64,000 nucleotides of DNA, from NCBI RefSeq assembly GCF_002949795.1, contig NZ_CP026692.1:1361501-1425500 (forward strand), read 5' to 3'. Shown here piece by piece: positions 42,988 through 51,594 of this stretch (position 1 is the first letter of the stretch; each line of letters begins with the position of its first letter). The translations under genes were made by a program, and so were the position numbers. The notes under the pieces are model-generated. The model did no database searches. It saw only the letters and a program-made list of their open reading frames with translations, and had not been told where the DNA came from. Origin of the DNA: Nostoc sp. 'Lobaria pulmonaria (5183) cyanobiont'. GTDB taxonomy: Bacteria > Cyanobacteriota > Cyanobacteriia > Cyanobacteriales > Nostocaceae.

Positions 42988-45579
42988 ATGTATATTAATG
43001 ACATAAATTTATCGCCTTTAGTGGTGAGTGAACCGAGTAAATCATATAAGTCAGGTGAAACTGTTAATCGATGGGTTGAAGTATTGGTAGACTGTCCAGG
43101 AAGTACAGGATTATTTACTTATCGATTGCCAGCCCAGTTAGAAATAAAACCAGGGGATATTTTGAGTGTGCCATTTGGGGCGCAACAATTAGGAGCGATC
43201 GCGATTCGGTTACTGGCACAACCAAATATCGATTTACCACCAGAAAAAATCCGGGAAGTAGAAGATACAGTCAGCGTTGGATTTTTCCCAAGTGCTTATT
43301 GGGAATTACTCAACCGAGTTGCTGCATATTACTATACGCCGCTGATTCAAGTAATCCGGGTTGCTCTGCCACCAGGGTTACTGGGGCGATCGCAGCGTCG
43401 TATCCGCCTGGTTAGAGGAAGGGGGGCAGGGGGAAGTAGTTATTTACTGGCATCTGCCGATCCTTTAGCTTTTTTGACTCCAACTGCGCGGCAAGTTTGG
43501 GAACTTTTGCAAGGGCAGCCGGCGGGGGACTACAGTTTTGTTTACCTTCAACAAAAAGTCAAATCTGCTTATCGGGGAATTCGGGAGTTATTGCGATTTG
43601 GTTTAGTAGAAAGCTACTTGGAACCACCGCGACTGACTCGACCAAAGTTGCAAAAAGCAGTTACGCTCACAGGTATAATTGACGATGAGTTAACTACTCG
43701 CCAACGAGAGATTTTAGAAGTGCTGCGGCGACATGGTGGGGAGTTATGGCAAAATGAATTACTGCAAATTTGCAATGCTAGTTCTTCAATCCTCAAGACG
43801 CTGGCACAAAAAGGTTACATCGTTGTTGAAGAACGGGAAGTATTGCGAACTGAACAAGGCCCAACTTTAGTAGGTGATGGCGCTAAAGCTTTAACTACTG
43901 CTCAAGCTAGCGCTTTAGAGACAATCCAGACACTAGAAGGATTTGCTCAAGTTTTATTGCATGGGGTGACAGGTTCAGGAAAAACCGAAGTATATTTGCA
44001 AGCGATCGCACCTCTCCTCAATCAAGGTAAATCCGCCCTTGTCTTAGTCCCAGAAATTGGACTCACACCCCAGCTAACCGATCGTTTTCGCGCCCGTTTT
44101 GGTAATAAAGTCAGCGTTTATCATAGCGCCCTCTCCGACGGTGAACGTTACGACACTTGGCGACAAATGCTCACAGGAGAACCACAAGTTGTCATTGGTA
44201 CTCGTAGCGCCGTTTTCGCCCCTTTACCCAACTTGGGTTTAATTATTTTAGATGAAGAACACGATAGCAGCTTTAAACAAGACTCCCCCATACCCACCTA
44301 CCACGCCCGCACCGTTGCCCAGTGGCGAGCCGAATTAGAACATTGCCCCTTGGTGTTGGGTTCCGCTACGCCTTCTTTGGAAACTTGGGTAAGCGTCGGA
44401 ACCTCACCCCCTAGCCCCCTCTTTGCAAGCAGAGAGGGGGGACAAGAAAGAAATTTTAATTCATCACTTTTAAATCAGGAGGCAGGAGTCAGGAGTTATT
44501 ACTTAAGTTTGCCTGAACGCATCAACTCCCGCCCTTTACCGCCGGTGGAAATCGTCGATATGCGGCAAGAGTTGCAACAGGGAAATCGTTCTATATTTAG
44601 TAGATCGCTGCAAACAGCTTTACAAGAGTTGCAAGAAAGAAAACAACAGGGAATTTTATTTATCCATCGCCGGGGACACAGTACTTTTGTATCTTGCCGC
44701 AGTTGTGGATATGTATTGGAATGTCCGCACTGTGATGTGTCGCTGGCGTATCACCACACCGAAGAAAAAGCGCCGGAATTATTGCGGTGTCATTATTGTA
44801 ACTATGCGCGATCGCACCCCAAATTTTGCCCTGATTGTAGTTCCCCTTACCTGAAATTTTTCGGTAGCGGTACTCAACGAGTCACGCAAGAACTAGCGCG
44901 ACAGTTTCCAGAGTTGCGCTTGATTCGTTTTGATAGCGATACCACCCGTAACAAAGGCTCACATCGTACCCTACTCACTCAGTTTGCCAACGGCGAAGCA
45001 GATTTATTAGTTGGTACGCAAATGCTCACCAAAGGTTTGGATTTACCACAGGTGACACTTGTGGGTGTTGTCGCCGCCGATGGATTGCTAAATTTATCAG
45101 ATTATCGCGCTAGCGAACGGGCATTTCAAACCTTGACGCAAGTTGCTGGACGTGCCGGTAGAGGTGAAGATCCGGGTAGAGTGATTGTACAGACTTATAC
45201 TACAGAGCATCAGGTAATTGCAGCAGTGCGATCGCACGATTATCAATCTTTCTCTCAAGCGGAGTTAGAACAACGCCAAGGACTGAATTATCCTCCTTAT
45301 GGGCGGTTAATTTTGTTGCGTTTAAGTAGTCTTGACCCGATTCAAGTGCAAAATACGGCGCAAGTTATTGCTACAGCCTTGAGTACAGAAGAAGAATTCG
45401 AGATATTGGGCCCAGCACCAGCGAGTATTTTACGGGTAGCTAATCGTTATCGCTGGCAGATATTGATTAAATTTGCCCCCGATGCATTACCACAGTTGCC
45501 AGATTGGGAAGAAGTGCGATCGCTGTGTCCTTCGTCTGTGAGTTTAACTATTGATGTAGACCCGATTAATATTATGTAA
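42988..45579 (+). CDS. priA: Primosomal helicase PriA
   Basis: At 863 aa it is longer than typical PriA (~730-840). The N-terminal DNA-binding domain has VDCPGSTGLFTYRLPAQLEI. The helicase core has Walker A GVTGSGKTEVYLQA (~329), DEEH in LIILDEEHDSSF, motif III VLGSATPS, and C-terminal motifs GTQMLTKGLDLPQV and QVAGRAGRG. The zinc-binding insert has CRSCGYVLECPHCD and CHYCNYARSHPKFCPDC, eight Cys for two zincs. Residues ~470-510 (TSPPSPLFASREGGQERN and on) and a Gly-rich patch RLVRGRGAGGSS (~140) look repeat-derived and explain the extra length. PriA reloads replicative helicase at stalled forks. The gene is alone. Confidence 0.93.
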   Translation: MYINDINLSPLVVSEPSKSYKSGETVNRWVEVLVDCPGSTGLFTYRLPAQLEIKPGDILSVPFGAQQLGAIAIRLLAQPNIDLPPEKIREVEDTVSVGFFPSAYWELLNRVAAYYYTPLIQVIRVALPPGLLGRSQRRIRLVRGRGAGGSSYLLASADPLAFLTPTARQVWELLQGQPAGDYSFVYLQQKVKSAYRGIRELLRFGLVESYLEPPRLTRPKLQKAVTLTGIIDDELTTRQREILEVLRRHGGELWQNELLQICNASSSILKTLAQKGYIVVEEREVLRTEQGPTLVGDGAKALTTAQASALETIQTLEGFAQVLLHGVTGSGKTEVYLQAIAPLLNQGKSALVLVPEIGLTPQLTDRFRARFGNKVSVYHSALSDGERYDTWRQMLTGEPQVVIGTRSAVFAPLPNLGLIILDEEHDSSFKQDSPIPTYHARTVAQWRAELEHCPLVLGSATPSLETWVSVGTSPPSPLFASREGGQERNFNSSLLNQEAGVRSYYLSLPERINSRPLPPVEIVDMRQELQQGNRSIFSRSLQTALQELQERKQQGILFIHRRGHSTFVSCRSCGYVLECPHCDVSLAYHHTEEKAPELLRCHYCNYARSHPKFCPDCSSPYLKFFGSGTQRVTQELARQFPELRLIRFDSDTTRNKGSHRTLLTQFANGEADLLVGTQMLTKGLDLPQVTLVGVVAADGLLNLSDYRASERAFQTLTQVAGRAGRGEDPGRVIVQTYTTEHQVIAAVRSHDYQSFSQAELEQRQGLNYPPYGRLILLRLSSLDPIQVQNTAQVIATALSTEEEFEILGPAPASILRVANRYRWQILIKFAPDALPQLPDWEEVRSLCPSSVSLTIDVDPINIM

Positions 45580-46483
45580 TCGTAAACTAATAATCCACCC
45601 AGTAGTGCACTCATAAATAAACCTGATTTGTTTGGTAATTGAGTTAACCTATGCATAATCTATCCTCAGATAGATGAGTAAATCAAAATATCATTTTACT
45701 ACTAAAGTTAAAGCATACATATTGAAAAACTTTTTCATGATTTGCTGCCAAAGTTATATCATGTTAGGGTGATTAATTATTAATAAAATCTATTAATGTA
45801 GGTTGGGTTTAACACAGTGAAACCTAACATAAAAAAGGATAAAATGTTGGGTTTTGTTCTTCAAACGCCACTTGCTTGGTTGTTGGGAAATCCCATACGC
45901 TTGCAGGCTCGCTAACACTAAGCTATAGCCAAGAGAGAAGACTGCGCTGGCTGGCTCCCCAACGCAGTGGCTCCCTAAAGTACAGATATTATAAATACAG
46001 CATTTTGCAATAATTACATGAGGTACACCCCTCACCAACCCTCCCCGATGCTTTAGGGAGGGTGCGTGATAACGCGGGTGGAGTATTTTTGTACCTCACA
46101 AAGTTGAAATCTGCTGTATTGACCCAAACCTGATATTACTTGCATATTAACAGCATAGATAAAATGACCTCTGCCAGCAGCAATTAAAAATTTACGGTAA
46201 TAATTTTGAAGATTTATTGCTTTTTACGTAATCATACTGTGCCAAGTTGAGGAATTAGAAGGTTCCTTTATAATTCTCTTAAAAAGAAGTTCAGTATTTA
46301 TGTAATTTCAAGTATTTAGTAAATACTTTTTATACAGTTTGGAAAAATGTGTTCCCTAAGACTTGCGGTCATTACGTTCGTTTATAGCTAGTGAAGGATT
46401 GCCAGGAATAATCATTGCAGATACTTGGCAAATGTTAATGGACTACTCACGTATCAACTACGAACACAAGGGCAACGCATACT
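45580..46483. other. 900-bp repeat-rich intergenic region
   Basis: Several Nostoc-type repeats: around 45795-45860 GGGTTTAACACAGTGAAACC with TAACAT/ATGTTGGGTTT (compare CTGTGAAACCTAACATTCTA at 31568); at 45900-45990 a CTCCCC/GTGGCTCC block; and the GAGGTACA/TGTACCTC element at 46019-46098. From 46363 a 63-codon frame overlaps the next gene and reads FIASEGLPGIIIADTWQMLM; this may be a relic but is unsupported otherwise. No gene is called here. Confidence 0.5.
46019..46098. repeat. 80-bp inverted-repeat element TGAGGTACA/TGTACCTCA
   Basis: TGAGGTACA (46019-46027) and TGTACCTCA (46090-46098) are perfect 9-bp inverted ends. Inside are CCCTCCC...GGGAGGG arms around GATGCTTTA. A similar CACACCCTCCTCAATGCTTT motif occurs at 48760-48785. 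The ends match part of the MITE at 25916-26022. Confidence 0.65.
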
Positions 46484-48682
46484 ATGATTTACAAGATCAA
46501 ACCCAAAATACTGGTATTAGCAATTGTTCAAGGGATTGCTTTTCAACCAAATAACGCTCCTGTACCATCTGGGTATATTAAAGATATCGGTCAAGCCTAC
46601 AATGATACTAGAGGCTTTGGTTGGGTGCGTGAAGATAGCTTAGGCAATACTACACCCACTCCCCTTGATATCCAACTCAATACACGCCATCGCAACCAAA
46701 GTGGCATCGATCAACGATTAAATAGACTGATTCATCTGCAATATCCTCTTAGCAGTGCGGGAACAGCAGTCAGGATACCTGCTGCTTGGGAATATGCCCT
46801 ATCTAAAGGTTCCTACAATGTGACTGTTAGCGTCGGTGATGCTAGTAATACTGTAAATAGTAAGCACCAGATTAATATAGAAGGGAGGGCTGCTATTTCT
46901 GGCTTTGTACCAACAGCAACCAAAAAGTTTGCCGCAATTACCCGGATTGTTAATGTTGGCGATGGCAAACTCACAATTGATGCTAAAGGTGGTAAGAATA
47001 CCAAGCTCAACTATATTGCGATCGCACCAGGTAATCATCCCTCGGTGAGAACGACCAATCCCAATGATGGTCAGACAAATCTCTCGCCAGATATCTCGAT
47101 TACAGCAGACCTAAATCTGCCCAACAGTGGGATTGCGGTTAATACTATTTCCGCCTCAACCATCAAGCTGATCGATAGCAGTACTAATACACAAGTCAAT
47201 GCCAATTACAACACTTCCGGTGGCGGAGATGTGATTGTAGTGTCTCCGATAAATCGTCTCAAGAACAACACCAAATATTTGTTAAAAATCACCGACGGGG
47301 TTAAAGATAGCAATGGTGTTGCATTCTTACCGTATAGCATCAGTTTCACAACAGGCACTTTTGTAAAACCAGTAAGCAATATTACTTTCGAGCAAGTCTC
47401 ACTAGCGAATGTACCTGTCAAACCTTACACCACAGTATTGATTGGGCCTGACAATAAACTCTATGCTGCTACCTTACTAGGTGAGATTTTGCGTTTCCCG
47501 ATCAATGCTGATGGCACTCTGGGCACGCCACAAACGATTTCCTCATTGCAGACTGCAAATGGTGGTAATCGAACGATCGTTGGTATGCACTTCGATCCCT
47601 CATCAATAAATGCTAACAACCTAATTCTCTGGGTAACAAATAACTACTACTGGAATGGAACTGTTGATGCGCCAGAGTGGAGTGGTAAGATTACTCGTTT
47701 AAGCGGTACCAATCTAGAGACTGTAAAAGACTATGTGGTTGATTTACCACGGTCTAGTCGGGATCATCTAACCAATAGCATTGAGTTTAAGCCCAATGAG
47801 CCAAATGTGCTGTATGTGTTGCAGGGTAGTAATAGTAGTACAGGCGCACCAAACACTGTCTGGAGTAATCGTCCTGAGCAGTTGTTAACTGCTGCTGTAT
47901 TACGAGTTGACCTGTCCAAAATCACCTCACCTCCTTTAAGTGTTAAGACGGAGGATGGAGGTACTTATAACCCCTTTAATCCGGGAGCGTCTGTAACTAT
48001 CTTTGCTAGCGGTATACGTAATGGCTACGATCTGGTTTGGCATAGCAATGGTCAGTTATATGTGCCAACAAATGGTTCGGCAGCTGGTGGCAATACGCCA
48101 AATACACCTATTTCCCTACCTGTTGCCTGTCAAAACCGTATTGATAAAGCTACTAATGGGGCATATACTAGTCCATCTGTGCCTGCTCTTAGCAGTCTAG
48201 GCACACAGCTAGACTTTTTGTTTCGCGTTGTTAAAAATGGTTATTACGGTCATCCCAATCCGAAGCGTTGTGAGTGGGTGTTGAGTGGAGGAAATCCTAC
48301 AACTGGTAAAGATCCAGTTCAGATAAATGAATATCCCATTGGTACTTTACCTGACCGGAATTGGAAGGGTATTGCTTTCGATTTCGGAGAGCATATTTCA
48401 CCTGATGGCATCATTGAATATCGTAGTAATGTTTTAGGTGGTCAGCTGCAAGGCAAACTGCTGGTGACACGCTTCAGTTCAGGAAAAGACATCATTGTGC
48501 TAACACCAGGTGGCGCAAACTTGGATATTGTAAATTCCCAAACGGGTATTACTGGCTTTACTGGTTTTAATCCAAGTCCATTGGATTTGATTGAGAATCC
48601 CACGAATGGAAATCTCTACGTGGCGCAACTCAGTCAAGAGACGGGCATGGGCAAAATTACACTTCTGCGTCCACTAAAATAA
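46484..48682 (+). CDS. Large secreted protein: malectin-like, Big_5-like and beta-propeller domains
   Basis: A 732-aa protein. After a weakly hydrophobic start (KILVLAIVQGIAF) comes a malectin/carbohydrate-binding-like domain (~20-180): FQPNNAPVPSGYIKDIGQAY, FGWVREDSLGNTTPTP, LNYIAIAPGNHPSV. Residues ~185-290 form a Big_5-type Ig-like domain (NPNDGQTNLSPDISITADLN, NTKYLLKITDGVKDSNGVAF). Residues ~300-730 resemble a glucose/sorbosone-dehydrogenase-like six-bladed propeller (GPDNKLYAATLLGEILRFPI, FASGIRNGYDLVWHSNGQLY, NGYYGHPNPKRCEW). It likely binds or oxidises sugars outside the cell. A clear signal peptide is missing, so the true start could lie elsewhere or secretion could be non-classical. 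Confidence 0.75.
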   Translation: MIYKIKPKILVLAIVQGIAFQPNNAPVPSGYIKDIGQAYNDTRGFGWVREDSLGNTTPTPLDIQLNTRHRNQSGIDQRLNRLIHLQYPLSSAGTAVRIPAAWEYALSKGSYNVTVSVGDASNTVNSKHQINIEGRAAISGFVPTATKKFAAITRIVNVGDGKLTIDAKGGKNTKLNYIAIAPGNHPSVRTTNPNDGQTNLSPDISITADLNLPNSGIAVNTISASTIKLIDSSTNTQVNANYNTSGGGDVIVVSPINRLKNNTKYLLKITDGVKDSNGVAFLPYSISFTTGTFVKPVSNITFEQVSLANVPVKPYTTVLIGPDNKLYAATLLGEILRFPINADGTLGTPQTISSLQTANGGNRTIVGMHFDPSSINANNLILWVTNNYYWNGTVDAPEWSGKITRLSGTNLETVKDYVVDLPRSSRDHLTNSIEFKPNEPNVLYVLQGSNSSTGAPNTVWSNRPEQLLTAAVLRVDLSKITSPPLSVKTEDGGTYNPFNPGASVTIFASGIRNGYDLVWHSNGQLYVPTNGSAAGGNTPNTPISLPVACQNRIDKATNGAYTSPSVPALSSLGTQLDFLFRVVKNGYYGHPNPKRCEWVLSGGNPTTGKDPVQINEYPIGTLPDRNWKGIAFDFGEHISPDGIIEYRSNVLGGQLQGKLLVTRFSSGKDIIVLTPGGANLDIVNSQTGITGFTGFNPSPLDLIENPTNGNLYVAQLSQETGMGKITLLRPLK

Positions 48683-48835
48683 TATCAGTACCGAGCGATC
48701 GCTCAATCTAATACCAATTCAAAAAATGTCTATGACAGATAATCTAACCCACGCTGACGCACACCCTCCTCAATGCTTTGGGCAGGGTTGGGGAAAGGTA
48801 TTATCTATGTGTTGCATTCTTTTTTTTAATTGGGA

Positions 48836-50350
48836 TTACTTCATCGGTAAGGTAAGGGTGAACGCTGTTTGACCAGAAGGTGTTAAGTCAAGGGTAAGGT
48901 CGCCATGATGTGCCCTGGCAATTTCTCGGGCTAGGCTGAGTCCTAGTCCGATTCCTTCTACCTTGCGGTTACGTGAGGGATCGCCACGATAAAATCGGTC
49001 AAAAATGCGATCGCGATCGCTGAGTGGAATATCTTTTGATGCATTGACAATTGTGACATGGAAATTTGTGGGAGTTTGATGAGTACGAATCTGTATCCAG
49101 CCGTTGGCGAGATTGTATTTGATCGCATTACTGAACAGGTTTTGCAAAACTTGAATTAAAAGATCGCGATCGCCTTTTACGCGCAACCCATCAATAAAGT
49201 CAGTTTGCACTGTCAAATGGGGAGCTAGCATTTCCACATCTTCTAGCATCTCCATCAGCAACTCAGACATATCCACTTCAACCAGATACAAGCTCATTTT
49301 TCCGGCATCTGCCAGAGATAGCAACAAGAGTTTTCGCATAATTCCACTCAGGCGGCGCACCTCATCTAACAAATTGCTTAAGCGCTGTTGTACTTCACTA
49401 CCGGGATCGACCTGTTGGAGTGTTCGTTCTAGTTCGCCTTGCAAAATAGTTAGTGGGGTTTTCAGTTCATGGGCTGCGTCACCACTAAAGCGGGAAGCTT
49501 GGGTAAAACTACGTTCCAAGCGTGACAACATCAGGTTAAACACCTGAATCAGTTCGACAAATTCAACATCAGTTGTCCCAATGGGAATCCGCTGATCTAG
49601 CCCTTTGACAGTTACCTGTTGAATTACGCCCGTTAATTGCCGGATGGGACGCAAAGCACCACCAGAAACTAACCATGCTCCCACCGCAACCAGCAGCAGC
49701 GCTCCCGGAATTGAAACCAGAAAGATATTGCGAATGGTAGCCATTTCTTGATCTACGGCTTGCAAGCTAACGGCAATGGCAATCTGAGCATTGGGAAATT
49801 TAGCTGCCCCAATCCGCCAGACTGCTGTTGCCGTCTGCTCTGTAACAAATTGAGGTGGGCGTGGACGAATTAGCGGTGGGCGCTGGAGCGATGGATTTGT
49901 ATTAGAGGGTAAAGGTGGTGGTTCTCTCTTCGGGGGCGGTGGTAGAGGTGTCAACTCAAGACGCTTAAGCAACAGACGATTCACCTCAAGGTCGGCAGCT
50001 AGGGAGTTTGATTGATAAAGTATGTTGTTGTTTGTGTCCAGCACCACTAGGGCGACGGGGGTTTTTGTATTGGTTCCGAAAGCATAAGATAAGGAATCTT
50101 CGTAAAACTGCCATCGCGAGCGATCGCCTAAGGTTTCTCTTCTGGGAGACGCTGCGCCACCGGCAGGTTCCTCTCGTGGAGGGAAGTTCGGAGTTGCCCG
50201 CATCAAGTGATTTAATAGTTCTGCATCTAGGCGGCTAATCTTAGCATTGTAAATCTGAAACCAGGAAACCGCGCCAAATCCGACTAATGTGCTGCCAGCT
50301 AGAGCCGCAGACAACAGAGCAATGCGGAGTCGAAAGGAAGGGAGTTTCAT
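48836..50350 (-). CDS. Sensor histidine kinase of a two-component pair
   Basis: The start is the ATG at 50350 (MKLPSFRLRIALLSAALAGS), one base after the regulator stop. A longer reading would begin inside the regulator gene. The 504-aa protein has TM1 (IALLSAALAGSTLVGFGAV), a ~210-residue periplasmic domain with a Pro-rich segment (LPPPPKREPPPLPSNTNP), TM2 (VSIPGALLLVAVGAWLVSGG), HAMP (RPIRQLTGVIQQVTVKGLDQ), HisKA (ASRFSGDAAHELKTPLTILQ) and HATPase (NLFSNAIKYNLANG, GIGLGLSLA). Residues ~57-80 (EEPAGGAASPRRETLGDRSR) match a repeat with GAGACGCTGCGC. The type resembles metal-sensing CusS-like kinases. The adjacent secreted proteins probably belong to its regulon. Confidence 0.9.
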   Translation of the reverse strand: MKLPSFRLRIALLSAALAGSTLVGFGAVSWFQIYNAKISRLDAELLNHLMRATPNFPPREEPAGGAASPRRETLGDRSRWQFYEDSLSYAFGTNTKTPVALVVLDTNNNILYQSNSLAADLEVNRLLLKRLELTPLPPPPKREPPPLPSNTNPSLQRPPLIRPRPPQFVTEQTATAVWRIGAAKFPNAQIAIAVSLQAVDQEMATIRNIFLVSIPGALLLVAVGAWLVSGGALRPIRQLTGVIQQVTVKGLDQRIPIGTTDVEFVELIQVFNLMLSRLERSFTQASRFSGDAAHELKTPLTILQGELERTLQQVDPGSEVQQRLSNLLDEVRRLSGIMRKLLLLSLADAGKMSLYLVEVDMSELLMEMLEDVEMLAPHLTVQTDFIDGLRVKGDRDLLIQVLQNLFSNAIKYNLANGWIQIRTHQTPTNFHVTIVNASKDIPLSDRDRIFDRFYRGDPSRNRKVEGIGLGLSLAREIARAHHGDLTLDLTPSGQTAFTLTLPMK

Positions 50351-50351
50351 A

Positions 50352-51029
50352 TCAAGAATCTGGCTTGCGAAATCGATATCCAACCCCTCGAATGCTTTCA
50401 ATCCAGACTGCTTCATCAAGGGGGTCAAGCTTTTTACGAATTCGCTGGATACAAACATCCACAACGTTGGTGTTGGGGTTAAAGTCGTAGCCCCAAACGT
50501 GTTCCAAGATTTGGGTACGAGTGAAAACCCGTCCGGGAGAACGCATGAGATATTCCAGAAGATTAAACTCGCGGCTGGTGAGTTCTATCGCCTGGTGATT
50601 GCAAGTGACTTCTCTGGTGATCCGATCGAGTTTGATCGGCCCAACGCAAAGCAGATTTTGGCGATCGCTCACACTCCGGCGCACAACCGCATGAATTCTA
50701 GCCGCTAACTCTTCCACAAAAAACGGTTTAGCGATATAGTCATCCGCTCCCAAATTTAGCCCTTGCAAGCGATCGTCTAGCTCATTCCGAGCCGTCAACA
50801 AAATCACCGGAGCATTCCGACCTTGCCGCCGTAATAGTTTTAGAATCGATAGTCCATCTTTTCCCGGCATCATAATGTCGAGTATAATCGCATCATATTC
50901 GTTGTCTAACGCCCGCAGATATCCGTCATCACCGTTATCGCAGTAGTCTACAACAAATCCCTGCTCCTTGAGTCCAGCCCGGACAAAGTTAGCAATTTTC
51001 GCTTCATCTTCAACAAACAGAACGTTCAC
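50352..51029 (-). CDS. OmpR-type response regulator of the two-component pair
   Basis: A 225-aa regulator. Receiver residues 1-118: VLFVEDEAKIANFVRAGLKE, phospho-Asp in AIILDIMMPGKDGL, Thr in ILLTARNE, Lys in YIAKPF. The winged helix has LTSREFNLLEYLMRSPGRVF, NVVDVCIQRIRKKLD and ESIRGVGYRFRKPDS. It is the CusR/CopR-like branch by general look. It precedes the kinase gene by one base, so they are co-transcribed. The divergent region between 51029 and 51179 contains a direct repeat (51094-51130), also found before a second secreted-protein gene, that is a good candidate for its binding site. Confidence 0.93.
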   Translation of the reverse strand: MNVLFVEDEAKIANFVRAGLKEQGFVVDYCDNGDDGYLRALDNEYDAIILDIMMPGKDGLSILKLLRRQGRNAPVILLTARNELDDRLQGLNLGADDYIAKPFFVEELAARIHAVVRRSVSDRQNLLCVGPIKLDRITREVTCNHQAIELTSREFNLLEYLMRSPGRVFTRTQILEHVWGYDFNPNTNVVDVCIQRIRKKLDPLDEAVWIESIRGVGYRFRKPDS

Positions 51030-51093
51030 AAGCTTTTATTAATTCATATATTCTTCTATTCTAAATTCATTATTTTTTATTCAAATTACAAAA

Positions 51094-51130
51094 CTGTAAT
51101 TTAGAAAATAAGAAAGCTGTAATTTTGAGG
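51094..51130 (+). promoter_or_regulatory. Candidate response-regulator operator A (direct repeat, 23-bp spacing)
   Basis: CTGTAATTTAGA starts at 51094 and CTGTAATTTTGAGG at 51117, exactly 23 bp apart. The same arrangement is conserved at 51523/51546 upstream of the paralogous gene. OmpR/PhoB-type regulators bind such tandem direct repeats. The site lies between the divergent regulator gene and the first secreted-protein gene, so it could serve both and autoregulate the pair. Confidence 0.6.
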
Positions 51131-51178
51131 TGGCTCAATTAGAAATATGAACACCCTAGCTTTTGAAGGTTGATTTTT

Positions 51179-51448
51179 ATGAATATTCGTCGAGTCTTAG
51201 CCGTAGCAGCGATTCCTTTTTTGATTGGTACATTTGGTTTTGTTGCACCCAATCAGGCAAATGCCGCTAATCCATCTCATCGGCACGCCGAGATTTCACA
51301 ACAGCCCAACAAACGGCAAATATCTGATGAAAAACCACAAATCAGACATTCTAAACCCCGTCCACATCACAAAAAGCGTTCTCCCCAACGTCCTCAACCT
51401 CATAATCAGGAAGGAGTTCAAAACCGGGTAGAACGCAATAACCGTTAA
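51179..51448 (+). CDS. Small secreted basic protein, paralogue A
   Basis: An 89-aa precursor from the ATG at 51179; an upstream TTG is less likely because the paralogue aligns from this Met. The signal peptide NIRRVLAVAAIPFLIGTFGF then VAPNQANA is nearly identical to that of the next gene (NIRRVLVATAIPVLVGTFGF), showing duplication. The mature ~60 residues are very basic and His/Pro/Arg/Gln-rich (SKPRPHHKKRSPQRPQPHNQ), with no Cys. A His-rich basic secreted peptide next to a metal-type two-component system suggests metal or polyanion binding, but this is inference. Confidence 0.7.
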   Translation: MNIRRVLAVAAIPFLIGTFGFVAPNQANAANPSHRHAEISQQPNKRQISDEKPQIRHSKPRPHHKKRSPQRPQPHNQEGVQNRVERNNR

Positions 51449-51522
51449 TTGATGTACCCTTGTATTTCGCCTCGCCCTCAACGGCGATCTCGTCAGAGTG
51501 TTGTTGTTTCTAAATTACAAAA

Positions 51523-51560
51523 CTGTAATTTAGAAACAGGGCAAACTGTTATTTTGAGAA
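51523..51560 (+). promoter_or_regulatory. Candidate response-regulator operator B (direct repeat, 23-bp spacing)
   Basis: CTGTAATTTAGA at 51523 and CTGTTATTTTGAG at 51546 repeat the arrangement of operator A, with the same 23-bp spacing and the same downstream TTAATTAGAAATAT element (compare TCAATTAGAAATAT near 51136). It lies about 50 bp before the second secreted-protein gene, placing that gene in the same regulon. Confidence 0.6.
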
Positions 51561-51594
51561 GACTTAATTAGAAATATAAACCTTTGGAGATTTC

